Positions 1 through 8,196 of a stretch of DNA of 64,000 bases are shown here, one piece after another. A model generated the notes under the pieces. That model did no database searches. It saw only the letters and a list, made by a program, of their open reading frames with translations, and was not told the origin of the DNA. The stretch is taken from assembly GCF_900105765.1 (NCBI RefSeq), contig NZ_FNTX01000001.1, forward strand, positions 1,212,387 to 1,276,386, given 5' to 3'. This DNA comes from Ruania alba. Lineage in GTDB: Bacteria; Actinomycetota; Actinomycetes; Actinomycetales; Beutenbergiaceae. A program made the translations under genes and the position numbers. Position 1 is the first letter of the stretch. The number at the start of each line of letters is the position of its first letter.

Positions 1-1145
1 GGATCATCGGCTACGGGGCACAGGGCTCGGTGTACGCCCGGATGCTCGCCGAGGGGTCGATCCCCGGCGCCACGCTCGGCGGCGTCGCCGACCACAACGA
101 GGCCCGCCGGAGCATCGCGGCCGAGACGCACGCCGAGACGCCGCTCTTCGAGAACTACCCCAGCCTGCTCCATAGCGGATCCGTGGACGCCGTGGTCACC
201 ACGGTGCCGCACTACCTGCACCCGGAGGTGGCGATGGCCGCCCTCGATGCCGGGTTGCACGTGCTGGTGGAGAAGCCCGCCGGGGTATACACGGCGCAGG
301 TGCGTGAGCTGAACGAGTTCGCGGCCACCAAGCCCGAGCTCACCTTCGCCATCATGTTCAACCAGCGCACGAACCCGCTGTACCGGAAGATCAAGGAGAT
401 CGTGGACGCGGGCGAGATCGGCGCGATCCGCCGTTCGAACTGGATCATCACCACGTGGTGGCGCCCGCAGGGCTACTACGAGCAGAGCGCCTGGCGTGCC
501 ACCTGGGGTGGCGAAGGCGGCGGCGTCCTGGTGAACCAGGCGCCGCACCAGCTGGACTTGTGGCAGTGGATTTGCGGTGTGCCGCAGTCCGTGGTGGCCA
601 AGGCCGGGTTCGGGTTCCGCCGGGACATCGCCGTCGAGGACGAGGTCACCGCCATGGTCGACTACGGCGACGGCGCCACCGGTGTGTTCATCACCGCCAC
701 CCACGACCTGATCGGCACCGACCGGTTCGAGATCCTCGGCGACAAGGGCAAGATCGTCGTGGACGGCTCCGCCACCGCCACGGTGACCCGGCTGGTCAAG
801 GACGAGCAGGAGATCAGCGCCGACGTCGGCGCCGAGGACGTAGGCAAGATGTTCAAGGGCCAGCTCAACTTCGACGACATGCACGAGTCCGAGACGATCT
901 CCTTCGACTCCGCGTGGGGCTCCCAGCACGGTGAGGTGCTGCGCAACTTCGCCGCGAACGTTCGCGGCGAGGAGCCCCTGCTCGCCCCCGGCTCGGACGG
1001 GATGAACGGGGTGCGGTTGGCCAACGCCATCCACCTGTCCGCCTGGCTCGGCCGCGAGGTCCCGATCGACTTCGACGAGGCCGAGTACCTGAGCGAGCTG
1101 AACTCCCGGATCCGCGACGAGGGGCAGTTCCCCGAGCGTTCCTGA
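1..1145 (+). CDS. Gfo/Idh/MocA family oxidoreductase (5' end outside window)
   Basis: The reading frame is open from base 3, where IIGYGAQGS gives the Rossmann GxGxxG nucleotide-binding loop, so the start lies upstream of the window. The family motif EKPAG follows about 85 residues later and a catalytic-type histidine sits in NQAPHQLDL. The second half is the typical alpha/beta substrate domain. Family members oxidise or epimerise sugars, inositols or related polyols with NAD(P). The specific substrate cannot be told. The gene ends at a TGA followed by a hairpin-rich gap, so it is probably the last gene of an operon that starts outside the window. Family assignment is secure. Confidence 0.88.
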   Translation, partial: IIGYGAQGSVYARMLAEGSIPGATLGGVADHNEARRSIAAETHAETPLFENYPSLLHSGSVDAVVTTVPHYLHPEVAMAALDAGLHVLVEKPAGVYTAQVRELNEFAATKPELTFAIMFNQRTNPLYRKIKEIVDAGEIGAIRRSNWIITTWWRPQGYYEQSAWRATWGGEGGGVLVNQAPHQLDLWQWICGVPQSVVAKAGFGFRRDIAVEDEVTAMVDYGDGATGVFITATHDLIGTDRFEILGDKGKIVVDGSATATVTRLVKDEQEISADVGAEDVGKMFKGQLNFDDMHESETISFDSAWGSQHGEVLRNFAANVRGEEPLLAPGSDGMNGVRLANAIHLSAWLGREVPIDFDEAEYLSELNSRIRDEGQFPERS

Positions 1146-1172
1146 ACGCCTCCCGACGGCGCGCCTTCGTGC

Positions 1173-1449
1173 GGTAGGTGCCACTCGCCGTCGCCTTCGG
1201 GCAAGGATGGCGACGACGGACGGCACCTACCGGCACGGGCCGCCCCTGGGTGCCATCCGCTGTTGGACTGCTGCCGCGACACGACGACGGATGGCGCCTA
1301 CCAGGGCGAGGCCGACCGCTAGGTGCCATCCGCTGTCGGTCTGCACGTCGCCAGCCGACGGCGAACGGCACCTACCGCGACCCGGCCCCGGGTTGGTGCC
1401 ATCTGTCGTCGGTTGAGATGCCGCGTTCCGACGACGGACGGCACCTACC
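1173..1449. repeat. Array of four tandem inverted-repeat (hairpin) units
   Basis: Four imperfect palindromes lie at 1173-1231, 1248-1302, 1319-1376 and 1391-1449, with a period of about 72 bases. Each opens with a version of GGTGCCATCCGYTGTCGG and closes with its complement CCGACGACGGAYGGCACCTACC (shown in parts). The loops differ between units. The arms are better conserved than the loops, as expected of structured RNA or a REP-like palindromic element. No gene was seen in this 377-base gap apart from the PadR promoter at its right end. Confidence 0.75.
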
Positions 1450-1462
1450 GGCGCGTCTTGCC

Positions 1463-1501
1463 TTGACGGTTACTCAGTAACTGCTAGGTTACTCGGTAAC
1501 C
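1463..1501 (+). promoter_or_regulatory. padR promoter overlaid by two palindromic operators
   Basis: A -35-like TTGACG (1463-1468) and a -10-like TAGGTT (1485-1490) are 16 bases apart. They are covered by two related palindromes, GTTACTCAGTAAC (1469-1481) and GGTTACTCGGTAACC (1487-1501). A tandem GTTACTNNGTAAC site over a promoter directly before a PadR gene strongly suggests autorepression. Confidence 0.7.
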
Positions 1502-1522
1502 GAGGGAAACTGGGGAGGGCTG

Positions 1523-2137
1523 ATGTCGGTCAAGCAGGGAATGCTGGCGCTGCTGAGCGTGGAACCGATGGGTGTCGCGCGGCTGCGCAAGGAGTTCGAG
1601 GCACGCACCGGGGGGACCTGGCCGTTGAACATCGGGCAGGTGTACACCACGATTCAGCGGCTCGAGCGGGACGGACTCGTTGACCGAGCTGATGACCACG
1701 GGGACCCGGCTGAGGATGACTCGGGCGCCGTCGTCGAACGGTTCGTGCTGACGGCGGCGGGTCGGGAGGCTGCCGAGGGGTGGTGGCTCACCCCGGTCCG
1801 GCGGGGCGCTCCGGAACGGGACGAACTGGTGATCAAGGTGGCGCTTGCCGTCACCACTCCCGGCGTTCAGGTGCGGGACGTGGTGCAGCGCCAACGCACC
1901 GAGACGATGCGGGCGCTGCGCGACCTCACCCGGCTCAAGGCCGGCGTCGAGGGGGACGGTACCGAGGACCTCGCATGGTCGCTGGTCCTGGACAACCATG
2001 TGTTCGCGGCGGAGGCGGAGCTGCGCTGGCTCGATCACATCGAGGCCAGAGCCGAACGTGCCTCGCGATTCCGGACGGAACCATCCCGGCGCGATGCCAA
2101 CGCGGTGCGCAATCCCTCCGAGGAGCACACCCGATGA
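1523..2137 (+). CDS. PadR family transcriptional regulator
   Basis: The 204-residue protein has the PadR N-terminal winged helix (about residues 5-85, with QVYTTIQRLERDGLV as the recognition and wing region) and a longer helical C-terminal part of the Vir_act_alpha_C type used for dimerisation. PadR proteins repress neighbouring efflux or stress genes and often themselves. Here the stop overlaps the ATG of the following ABC ATPase (ATGA), so it is translationally coupled to the transporter it probably controls. The tandem palindromes just upstream are its likely operators. The inducer is unknown. Confidence 0.88.
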   Translation: MSVKQGMLALLSVEPMGVARLRKEFEARTGGTWPLNIGQVYTTIQRLERDGLVDRADDHGDPAEDDSGAVVERFVLTAAGREAAEGWWLTPVRRGAPERDELVIKVALAVTTPGVQVRDVVQRQRTETMRALRDLTRLKAGVEGDGTEDLAWSLVLDNHVFAAEAELRWLDHIEARAERASRFRTEPSRRDANAVRNPSEEHTR

Positions 2138-2880
2138 GCGCCGGTCCGGTGATCCTGCAGCTCGTCGGGGCCACCCGCGTGCACGGTGACGGTGCTCGCG
2201 AGGTCCGCGCGCTGGACGAGGTCGACCTCTCCGTCCGAATGGGCGAATTGGTCGCCGTGATGGGACCGTCCGGATCGGGCAAGTCCACACTGCTGAACAT
2301 GGCCGGCGGCCTGGACACCCCGACCAGTGGCGAGGTGCTCCTGGCCGGTGACTCCCTCTCCGATCTGGACGCGAAGGGCCGAGCCGCGTTGCGCCGTCGA
2401 CGGATCGGCTACGTCTTCCAGGACTTCAACCTGATCCCCGCGCTCACCGCGGCCGAGAACGTCTCATTGCCGCGCGAGCTGGACGGTGTGCGGGCACGCA
2501 AGGCCCGGCGGGAGGCGCTCGCGGCGCTGGACGAGGTGGACTTGCGCCAGCTCGCGAATCGGTTCCCGGATGAGATGTCCGGCGGACAGCAGCAACGGGT
2601 GGCGATAGCGCGGGCGCTCGTGGGCCCGCGACGCCTCGTGCTTGCCGACGAACCCACCGGCGCGCTCGACTCCACCACCGGTGAGGCCGTGATGAAGGTG
2701 CTCCGCGCCCGGGTGGACGCCGGTGCCGCCGGCCTGCTCGTCACCCACGAACCGCGGTTCGCTGCGTGGGCCGATCGGACCGTGTTCCTGCGCGACGGGG
2801 TGATCGTCGACGCCACCGAGCCGGACGAACCCGAGCACCTGCTGACTACTGCCGGACCGAGGCACCGGGACGGGCGATGA
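2134..2880 (+). CDS. ABC transporter ATP-binding protein (MacB/LolD type)
   Basis: This 248-residue ATPase has Walker A GPSGSGKST (residues 44-52), a Q-loop in YVFQDFNLIPALTAAENV, signature MSGGQQQRVAIARAL and Walker B LVLADEPTGALD. The PTGALD form and the overall length are typical of the MacB/LolD/FtsE class, which energises FtsX-like permeases rather than importing solutes. The ATG overlaps the padR stop by four bases. Longer upstream reading would run through padR, so this start is preferred. It pairs with the permease that follows, also through an ATGA overlap. Confidence 0.92.
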   Translation: MSAGPVILQLVGATRVHGDGAREVRALDEVDLSVRMGELVAVMGPSGSGKSTLLNMAGGLDTPTSGEVLLAGDSLSDLDAKGRAALRRRRIGYVFQDFNLIPALTAAENVSLPRELDGVRARKARREALAALDEVDLRQLANRFPDEMSGGQQQRVAIARALVGPRRLVLADEPTGALDSTTGEAVMKVLRARVDAGAAGLLVTHEPRFAAWADRTVFLRDGVIVDATEPDEPEHLLTTAGPRHRDGR

Positions 2881-5579
2881 GCCGCTGGCTGACACGCTGG
2901 CGTGCTGCCTTGCGTATCGCACGCCGGGACGCGCTGCGGAGCAAGGGTCGCACCGTGTTGGTCGTACTGCTGATGATGCTGCCGGTCGCTGCGGGGACCT
3001 TCGCGATCGGTGTGCTGCGGATGTCCTCGCCCACGCCCGAGACCCAGATCGAATGGGCGATGGGTGAGTCGGCCCAGGCCCGCCTCTCGTTGCCGTGCGG
3101 TGAGCGGATCCCGACGGTTCAGGAGGCCGACGGCTCGCCCCTTTCATGCGATGGAGGCACCAGTCTGGGGCCGGTGACCGACGCAGAGTGGGCGTCCGTG
3201 CTGCCGGACGGAGCGGACACAGTGGACGGCGCGCAGATCGGGACGAGTATCCGTTCGGCAGATGCGCTGATCGACTACGCCGACGTGATCGAGGTGGACG
3301 CGCACCTCGTGCCCGGGTTGCTCGGGTCTGTCACCGGGGAGCCCGTGCCCACTGCCGGTGAAGCGATCCTGGTCCGCGGCGTCGCTGACCGCCTCGGCGT
3401 GGGTGTCGGGGATGAGGCGGAGATCGACCTTGCCGGGGACCTCACTGCGGTCACGGTCATCGGCCTCGGCGACAGTGCCACCGCCACGACGGGCGCCGTG
3501 CTCGGTCCGGGTACCATTCCCGACGGCGTCGCCGAGCCGATCTGGTTCGTCGTCGGGGATTCCCCGGTCAGCTGGGCCGATGTGGTCGAGATCAACACGA
3601 TCGGCCTTGTGGTGGAGAGCCGGTCGGTGATCCTCGACCCGCCGCCGGACGATGTGGTCTACGTCGGACAGTTCGTCGCCCCCGGTGCCGACACCACGAT
3701 GATCGGCTACGTCCTCGCGGTTGGTGGCCTGGGGCTGCTGGAGGTGGTCCTCCTGGTGGGTCCGGCGTTCGCGGTGGGTGCGAAGCGGAGCGCACGGTCG
3801 CTGGCTCTGGTGGCCGCCGCGGGCGGACAACCGGGCGACCTGCGCCGGATCGTGCTCGCAGGCGGCGTCGTGGCCGGACTGATCGCCGCGGTCGTAGGGG
3901 TCGTGGTCGGCGTCGTGGCCAGCTCGATCCTGTTCGCGGCATTACGCGGCTCGGCCAGCCCCATGGCGAACCTGGTCTTTCCTGTGGGGGAGTGGGTGGC
4001 TGTGGGGGCGGTTGCCTTGCTGCTCGGCCTCGCTGCCGCCTGGTTCCCGGCGCGCGCGGCGTCCCGGGCGGACGTGGTCACGGTGCTGGCCGGGCGCCGG
4101 AGTGAACCGCCGCAGCGGCGAGGAGTTCCGTGGGTGGGTCTCGGAGTGGCCGTCGCAGGTCTCGTGCTCGGCGTCGTTGCCGCGACCGTGAGGCAGCCCA
4201 TCCTGCTCGCCGTCGGTGCGATCGCGGTAGAGATCGGCATCATCGTGTCCGTTGGAGCATTGGTGGCGCTGGTCGGGCGGCTCGCGCCACGGCTCGGTGT
4301 GGCCGGGAGGTTCGCGCTTCGCGATGCGAATAGGCACCGCAGTCGGACCACCCCTGCGGTTGCGGCAGTGGTGGCCGCTGTCGCGGCGATGACGGCGGGT
4401 CTGGCATTCACGATGAGTGAGGACCGAGCCCAGGAGAACATCCGGCAGCCGGTCGCCGCCGACGGAACCGGGCTGCTCAACCTCGGCACCTGGTACAGCT
4501 CGGCAACCGAGCAACAGGCGTTGTTCGAGGACGCGACCGCGATCGTCGAGAGCGAGCTCCCGGATGCGGCGCTCGCACCGGTGCTCGAGGTCGCCGAAGT
4601 CGAGACCGGGGCGTTCCATTGGCCCGTCGCCATGACCGACCCTGCGCAGGCATGCCCCGACCCGTCCCTGTGGGCAGCGGACGCGGAGGATCCACGATGC
4701 CGGTTCGAGACGAGTATGTCGGCCGGTTTCACCTGGGGCTACCAACTCGTCGACGACGGAACGTGGGTCAGCACGCTCGGGCTGGATGGCGCCGAAGAGG
4801 CAGCTGCAGCACTCGCCAGCGGCCACGCCCTGACTAATGACCCGAACGCGATCTGGCCAGACGGCAATGTGCACATTTCCTCCGGAGACGGCGACCCAGA
4901 GAATCCGGAGGAAGCACTGGTGCTTCCGGCCCACCTGGTGCCGTGGTCCTCGATCCAGTACAACCTCGTGCTTCCCCTGGATTCGGTGGCCCTGCTGCCC
5001 GCGGATGACGACCCCGGCAGCACAGCGCTCGATCAGGGCCTCATCGAGGTTCGGATCAGCGGTGGCACCATCACCGGCGTGTCCTTGGCTCAAGCCGAGG
5101 TGGACCGTGTCAACCGGCTGCTTTCCGACATTGGGCCCAACACGCGCCTCCAGGTCGAAGGCCAGATGCACCAGCAGGACTCCGGCGTGACTACGTTCGT
5201 CCTGCTCGCCATCGCCGCCTTCGTCGCTCTCGCCGCCACCGGCTTGAGCGTGGGACTGGCTCTGGCCGACTCCCGTGCCGATCTGGCTACGCTCGCCGCG
5301 GTCGGCGCCAGCCCGCGTATCCGGCGTCGGGTCACTGCCGCCCAGGCCGGCGTGATCGCGGTGATTGGAACGGCCACCGGAATCGTCACTGGCATCGCGC
5401 TCAGTTTCGTGGTGGGCCGGTGGGCGGCCACCAGTTACGGCTACGGCGATGCCTGGCAGACGATCATCCCGTGGCAGCCGCTGCTGCTCGCGCTCGCCGG
5501 AATCCCGGTCCTCGCCATCGCCGGCGGCTGGCTGTTCACGCGATCCCGGCTCCCGGTGGTGCGCCGGATCGCCTCCTGA
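2877..5579 (+). CDS. FtsX-like ABC transporter permease
   Basis: The 900-residue membrane protein starts at the ATG that overlaps the ATPase stop. It has an N-terminal membrane helix (about residues 20-40), a first FtsX domain with several helices (about 270-400), a short central membrane block (about 420-500), a large extracytoplasmic region (about 525-765) and a second FtsX domain at the C-terminus (about 770-890). This duplicated layout is common in actinobacterial PadR-linked exporters, which are thought to act in extrusion or cell-envelope stress defence, including resistance to membrane-active peptides. The substrate is unknown. A strong hairpin follows the stop. Confidence 0.88.
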   Translation: MSRWLTRWRAALRIARRDALRSKGRTVLVVLLMMLPVAAGTFAIGVLRMSSPTPETQIEWAMGESAQARLSLPCGERIPTVQEADGSPLSCDGGTSLGPVTDAEWASVLPDGADTVDGAQIGTSIRSADALIDYADVIEVDAHLVPGLLGSVTGEPVPTAGEAILVRGVADRLGVGVGDEAEIDLAGDLTAVTVIGLGDSATATTGAVLGPGTIPDGVAEPIWFVVGDSPVSWADVVEINTIGLVVESRSVILDPPPDDVVYVGQFVAPGADTTMIGYVLAVGGLGLLEVVLLVGPAFAVGAKRSARSLALVAAAGGQPGDLRRIVLAGGVVAGLIAAVVGVVVGVVASSILFAALRGSASPMANLVFPVGEWVAVGAVALLLGLAAAWFPARAASRADVVTVLAGRRSEPPQRRGVPWVGLGVAVAGLVLGVVAATVRQPILLAVGAIAVEIGIIVSVGALVALVGRLAPRLGVAGRFALRDANRHRSRTTPAVAAVVAAVAAMTAGLAFTMSEDRAQENIRQPVAADGTGLLNLGTWYSSATEQQALFEDATAIVESELPDAALAPVLEVAEVETGAFHWPVAMTDPAQACPDPSLWAADAEDPRCRFETSMSAGFTWGYQLVDDGTWVSTLGLDGAEEAAAALASGHALTNDPNAIWPDGNVHISSGDGDPENPEEALVLPAHLVPWSSIQYNLVLPLDSVALLPADDDPGSTALDQGLIEVRISGGTITGVSLAQAEVDRVNRLLSDIGPNTRLQVEGQMHQQDSGVTTFVLLAIAAFVALAATGLSVGLALADSRADLATLAAVGASPRIRRRVTAAQAGVIAVIGTATGIVTGIALSFVVGRWAATSYGYGDAWQTIIPWQPLLLALAGIPVLAIAGGWLFTRSRLPVVRRIAS

Positions 5580-5581
5580 CT

Positions 5582-5620
5582 GCCGTGGGTGCACCGGGGG
5601 AGGGCCGGTGCACCCACGGC
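5582..5620 (+). terminator. Strong hairpin after the PadR/ABC operon
   Basis: A perfect 16-base-pair stem (GCCGTGGGTGCACCGG with its complement) closes on a seven-base GGGAGGG loop. No T-run follows, so it could act as a terminator or as a processing or insulating hairpin between the ABC operon and the convergent DUF899 gene. Confidence 0.6.
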
Positions 5621-5658
5621 GACCCCGCTACGTCACGTACGCTCCGCCGTCGCCGACA

Positions 5659-6345
5659 TCACGCTTTCGGGCCGTACGCGGCCGCGATGCTCTCCGACCC
5701 GGACCAGCCCGCGTAGGCGGGCTGCTGCGGCCACCCCTCGGGGGAGTCCTGCCACTCCTCCTGACGCCCGTACGGCAGCAGATCGATGAGCGGGAAGGTG
5801 TAGGTCAGCTGTTCGGTGCCGCGCCCGTCCGTGTGCCAGGTGCGGTACACCTCGTCACCGTCGCGGAAGAAGACGTTCACTGCGAAACCTTCCCCAGGCC
5901 CGGCGCCCATGTCCGCGCCGAACGGGCTGTCGGCCGTGGAGTACCAGGTCATCCGGTTGCCCACCTTCTCGGCATAGGCGAGCGCCTCGTCGATCGGACC
6001 CTGGGTGACGATCACGAATCGTGCGTCGTAGTTGTCCAGGAAACCGAGCCGGGTGAACTGCGAGGTGAACCCGGTGCAGCCGGGGCACTGCCACTCCGCG
6101 CCCGGCTTCCACATGTGGTGGTAGGTGATCAGCTGCGTCTTGCCGTCGAAGACGTCGGCCAGGCGCACCGGTCCGTCGGCTCCGACCAGGGTGTACTCCG
6201 GCAGCTGCACCATCGGCAGTCGTCGACGTTGGGCTGCGATCGCGTCGAGCTCCCGGGTTGCCGCCTTCTCCCGCACACGGAGCTCGTCCAGCGCGTTGCG
6301 CCACTCGTCCTCGGCCACCACCGGTGGCTGTGCTGCATTCGTCAT
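5659..6345 (-). CDS. DUF899 family thioredoxin-like protein
   Basis: The 228-residue protein matches the DUF899 family (AhpC/TSA-like fold): MVQLPEYTLVGADGPVRLADVFDG near residues 45-68, then ITYHHMWKPGAEWQCPGCTGF with a CPGC pair at residues 87 and 90, and PFGADMGAGPGEGFAVNVFFRDG in the C-terminal half. Members are predicted redox or DNA-binding-associated proteins without a settled function. It diverges from a TetR regulator across a short region with good palindromes, so it is a plausible target of that regulator. Confidence 0.85.
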   Translation of the reverse strand: MTNAAQPPVVAEDEWRNALDELRVREKAATRELDAIAAQRRRLPMVQLPEYTLVGADGPVRLADVFDGKTQLITYHHMWKPGAEWQCPGCTGFTSQFTRLGFLDNYDARFVIVTQGPIDEALAYAEKVGNRMTWYSTADSPFGADMGAGPGEGFAVNVFFRDGDEVYRTWHTDGRGTEQLTYTFPLIDLLPYGRQEEWQDSPEGWPQQPAYAGWSGSESIAAAYGPKA

Positions 6346-6380
6346 TGCCGCTCCTCCGTCGCTCTGTCTGCGATGTGTAC

Positions 6381-6416
6381 GATGTGCACATCGGCGATGT
6401 ATACACTGTAGACATC
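6381..6416. promoter_or_regulatory. Palindromic operators between DUF899 gene and tetR
   Basis: GATGTGCACATC (6381-6392) is a perfect palindrome. Bases 6396-6416 form a second, 21-base palindrome whose halves read GATGTATACA and TGTAGACATC about a central C. The half-site GATGT is shared. The position between the two divergent starts fits a TetR binding region controlling both genes. Confidence 0.65.
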
Positions 6417-6436
6417 CGACGGGAAAGGATCAAGAG

Positions 6437-7051
6437 GTGGCTCAGAGCGGTACCTACCATCACGGGAACCTGCGCGCCGCGCTGGTCGACGCCGGACTGG
6501 AGATGATCCGCACGGGAGGTCCCGAGGCGCTCTCGCTACGGGAGGTGACCCGCGCCGTCGGGGTCACCCCGAGTGCCGCCTATCGCCACTTCGCCAGCCG
6601 CCAGGCGTTGCTCGCCGCAGTCGCGGCCGCCGTGCAGGAACACATGGCCGAGGCCATGCTGCGGCACTGGCCGGACGGTAGCGACGCCGAGGCCGCCCGC
6701 GCGCGCCTGCATGCCGTGGGAACGGGTTACATCGAGTTTGCGCTCGCCGAGCCCGGATGGTTTGCCGCCTTCTTCCCGCCAGAAGGCGCCACGCCCGACG
6801 GCGGACCCTCATCTGCGCAGCCGCCGCGCCCGTTCGCTCTGCTCACCCAGGCGCTCGACTCGATGGTCGAGGCCGGTGCGCTCGGCCCAGGTGCCCGGGG
6901 CGGCGCCGAGTGGCCGTGCTGGTCCGCCGTGCACGGTTTCGCCCACCTGGCCAGCACCGGGCCGTTGCAGCATCGTCCCGATCCGGAGTTGCGTGCGCTG
7001 GCGAGTGCCACGGTGACGGCCATCATCGACGGGGTCAGTTCCCGCCCCTGA
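6437..7051 (+). CDS. TetR/AcrR family transcriptional regulator (WHG C-terminal domain)
   Basis: The 204-residue protein starts at GTG 6437, after the GGGAAAGGAT stretch, with VAQSGTYHHGNLRAAL. The N-terminal helix-turn-helix is LSLREVTRAVGVTPSAAYRHFASR (about residues 34-57, cited in part). The C-terminal half has GTGYIEFALAEPGWFAAFF, typical of the TetR WHG ligand-binding domain. It is divergent from the DUF899 gene and separated from it by palindromes, so it probably represses that gene and itself. An upstream extension of the frame crosses the palindromes and the neighbouring gene and is not credible. Confidence 0.88.
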   Translation: MAQSGTYHHGNLRAALVDAGLEMIRTGGPEALSLREVTRAVGVTPSAAYRHFASRQALLAAVAAAVQEHMAEAMLRHWPDGSDAEAARARLHAVGTGYIEFALAEPGWFAAFFPPEGATPDGGPSSAQPPRPFALLTQALDSMVEAGALGPGARGGAEWPCWSAVHGFAHLASTGPLQHRPDPELRALASATVTAIIDGVSSRP

Positions 7052-7066
7052 GTCGAGCGCCGACTC
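7050..7066 (+). terminator. Short hairpin after tetR
   Basis: GAGTCG and CGACTC flank a five-base loop right at the tetR stop. The stem is only six base pairs and has no T-run, so this is a weak terminator candidate. Confidence 0.3.
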
Positions 7067-7102
7067 GAACCCGATGCGCGCTCCTCCGGTAGCGTCCCTC
7101 CT

Positions 7103-7513
7103 ATGTGCTCCTGCCCGAACCGTCGTCAGGTGTTGCTCGCCACCGGTGGTGGTGCCGCCGCCGCGCTCACCCTCGCTGCCTGCTCTCAGCCCGCACCCGA
7201 ACCGGACGAGCTCGGCGCAGGGGTGGTGCTGATGCCCCTCGACGACGTCGGCGTGGGCGAGGCGAAGGCGGTCACCACCGAGGACGGGGTGGAGATCATG
7301 GTGGTCCGCTCGGGGGAGCAGGACGTGCATGCGTTCAGCGCGATCTGCACCCACCAGGGGTGCTCGATCCGCCCGGAGGAGGGTGAGCTGTACTGCCCGT
7401 GCCACGGGTCCCGGTTCGACCAGAGCACCGGCGAGCCGACCGACGGGCCTGCGGAGGAACCGCTGCCCGAGGTTGCCGTGGCGATCGAGGACGACAACGT
7501 CGTCACCGTCTGA
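7103..7513 (+). CDS. Small Rieske 2Fe-2S lipoprotein
   Basis: The 136-residue protein begins with a Tat-like signal (RR at residues 7-8, then a hydrophobic run) ending in the lipobox LAAC, so Cys27 would be lipidated. The Rieske cluster motifs follow: CTHQGC (Cys82, His84, plus Cys87) and CPCHGS (Cys98, His101, plus Cys100), giving two Cys and two His ligands and the stabilising cysteine pair. The Tat signal suits export of a folded metalloprotein. It is far smaller than cytochrome bc1 QcrA and lacks its membrane helices. Stand-alone exported Rieske proteins of this type are common in actinobacteria, but their electron partners are not known. Confidence 0.85.
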   Translation: MCSCPNRRQVLLATGGGAAAALTLAACSQPAPEPDELGAGVVLMPLDDVGVGEAKAVTTEDGVEIMVVRSGEQDVHAFSAICTHQGCSIRPEEGELYCPCHGSRFDQSTGEPTDGPAEEPLPEVAVAIEDDNVVTV

Positions 7514-7778
7514 CGGCGACCGAGATCGGACTTCGTCCTGGCCCGATGGCCGGTGAGAAGGTCTTCGCATCTTACAAATCGAGGACACAATGGCACGAAA
7601 GCGCAGTTCTTGTTGGGCGGGTCGCTTCTTTCTGATAAAGCGAGGTGGCGGCCCTGAGATGCTGGCGAGATGATGTGATCAATTCGTGCACCATCTCTCA
7701 GACAGGTCCCACTGACGTCACCTACGATCGGAGTGTCCATCCGAAAAATGTATTGGCATTCAGAAAATCGGTGATGTA
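7514..7778. other. Intergenic region of lower GC content
   Basis: This 265-base gap has AT-rich patches (for example around 7566-7600 and 7741-7775) unlike the surrounding DNA. I see no gene, tRNA or repeat in it. It contains the eight-base palindrome TGACGTCA near 7713 and probably carries the promoter of the downstream cupin operon. The change in composition marks a possible boundary of acquired DNA. Confidence 0.4.
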
Positions 7779-8195
7779 GTGAGTGATCCCTCCCGGGAAA
7801 CGATTGTCGACAAGCACTCGACCGTCGACGAGAAGTCGACGCATATTGCTGCTGTGCGCATTGGAGATATCCCGCTCAAACCTGGAGCATTGCCGATCCT
7901 TGATCGGGCCATGCGCCTGCGGAGAATGGACGTACACCCCGGCGGAGTCATTGGTCTGCACGACCATTCCGATCGGCCAGCAATCTTGTTCGTCCTGCAC
8001 GGGAGCATGACGGTGCACGACGATAACCTCGGGACGTCTGCCGTGGTCAACGAGGGTGAGGCCGTAGCCGAGTTCGGTGACGTCCAGCACTGGGCTCAGA
8101 ACAACTCCGACAAGCTGCCGCTGGCGCTGCTGACGTTCGACCTGCTCGACGACAGTGCCTCGCCCCTGCCCACGACGATGCCCCCGGGACACTGA
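7779..8195 (+). CDS. Cupin domain-containing protein
   Basis: The 138-residue protein carries a single cupin fold: a first motif around MDVHPGGVIGLHDHSDRPAILFVLHG, with metal-type histidines in GLHDH and a conserved glycine in VLHG, and a second motif in VNEGEAVAEFGDVQHWAQN. Single-domain cupins bind a metal and small ligands or act as isomerases or sensors; the role here is unknown. The GTG start at 7779 lacks a clear ribosome binding site. Its stop is separated by one base from the next ATG, so it is co-expressed with the DUF302/SnoaL protein and the SDR. Confidence 0.78.
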   Translation: MSDPSRETIVDKHSTVDEKSTHIAAVRIGDIPLKPGALPILDRAMRLRRMDVHPGGVIGLHDHSDRPAILFVLHGSMTVHDDNLGTSAVVNEGEAVAEFGDVQHWAQNNSDKLPLALLTFDLLDDSASPLPTTMPPGH

Positions 8196-8196
8196 T

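Noticed and set aside
1173-1449. CRISPR array
   Set aside because: The repeated units are themselves imperfect hairpins with variable loops, gaps are only 14-17 bases, and no cas gene is near.
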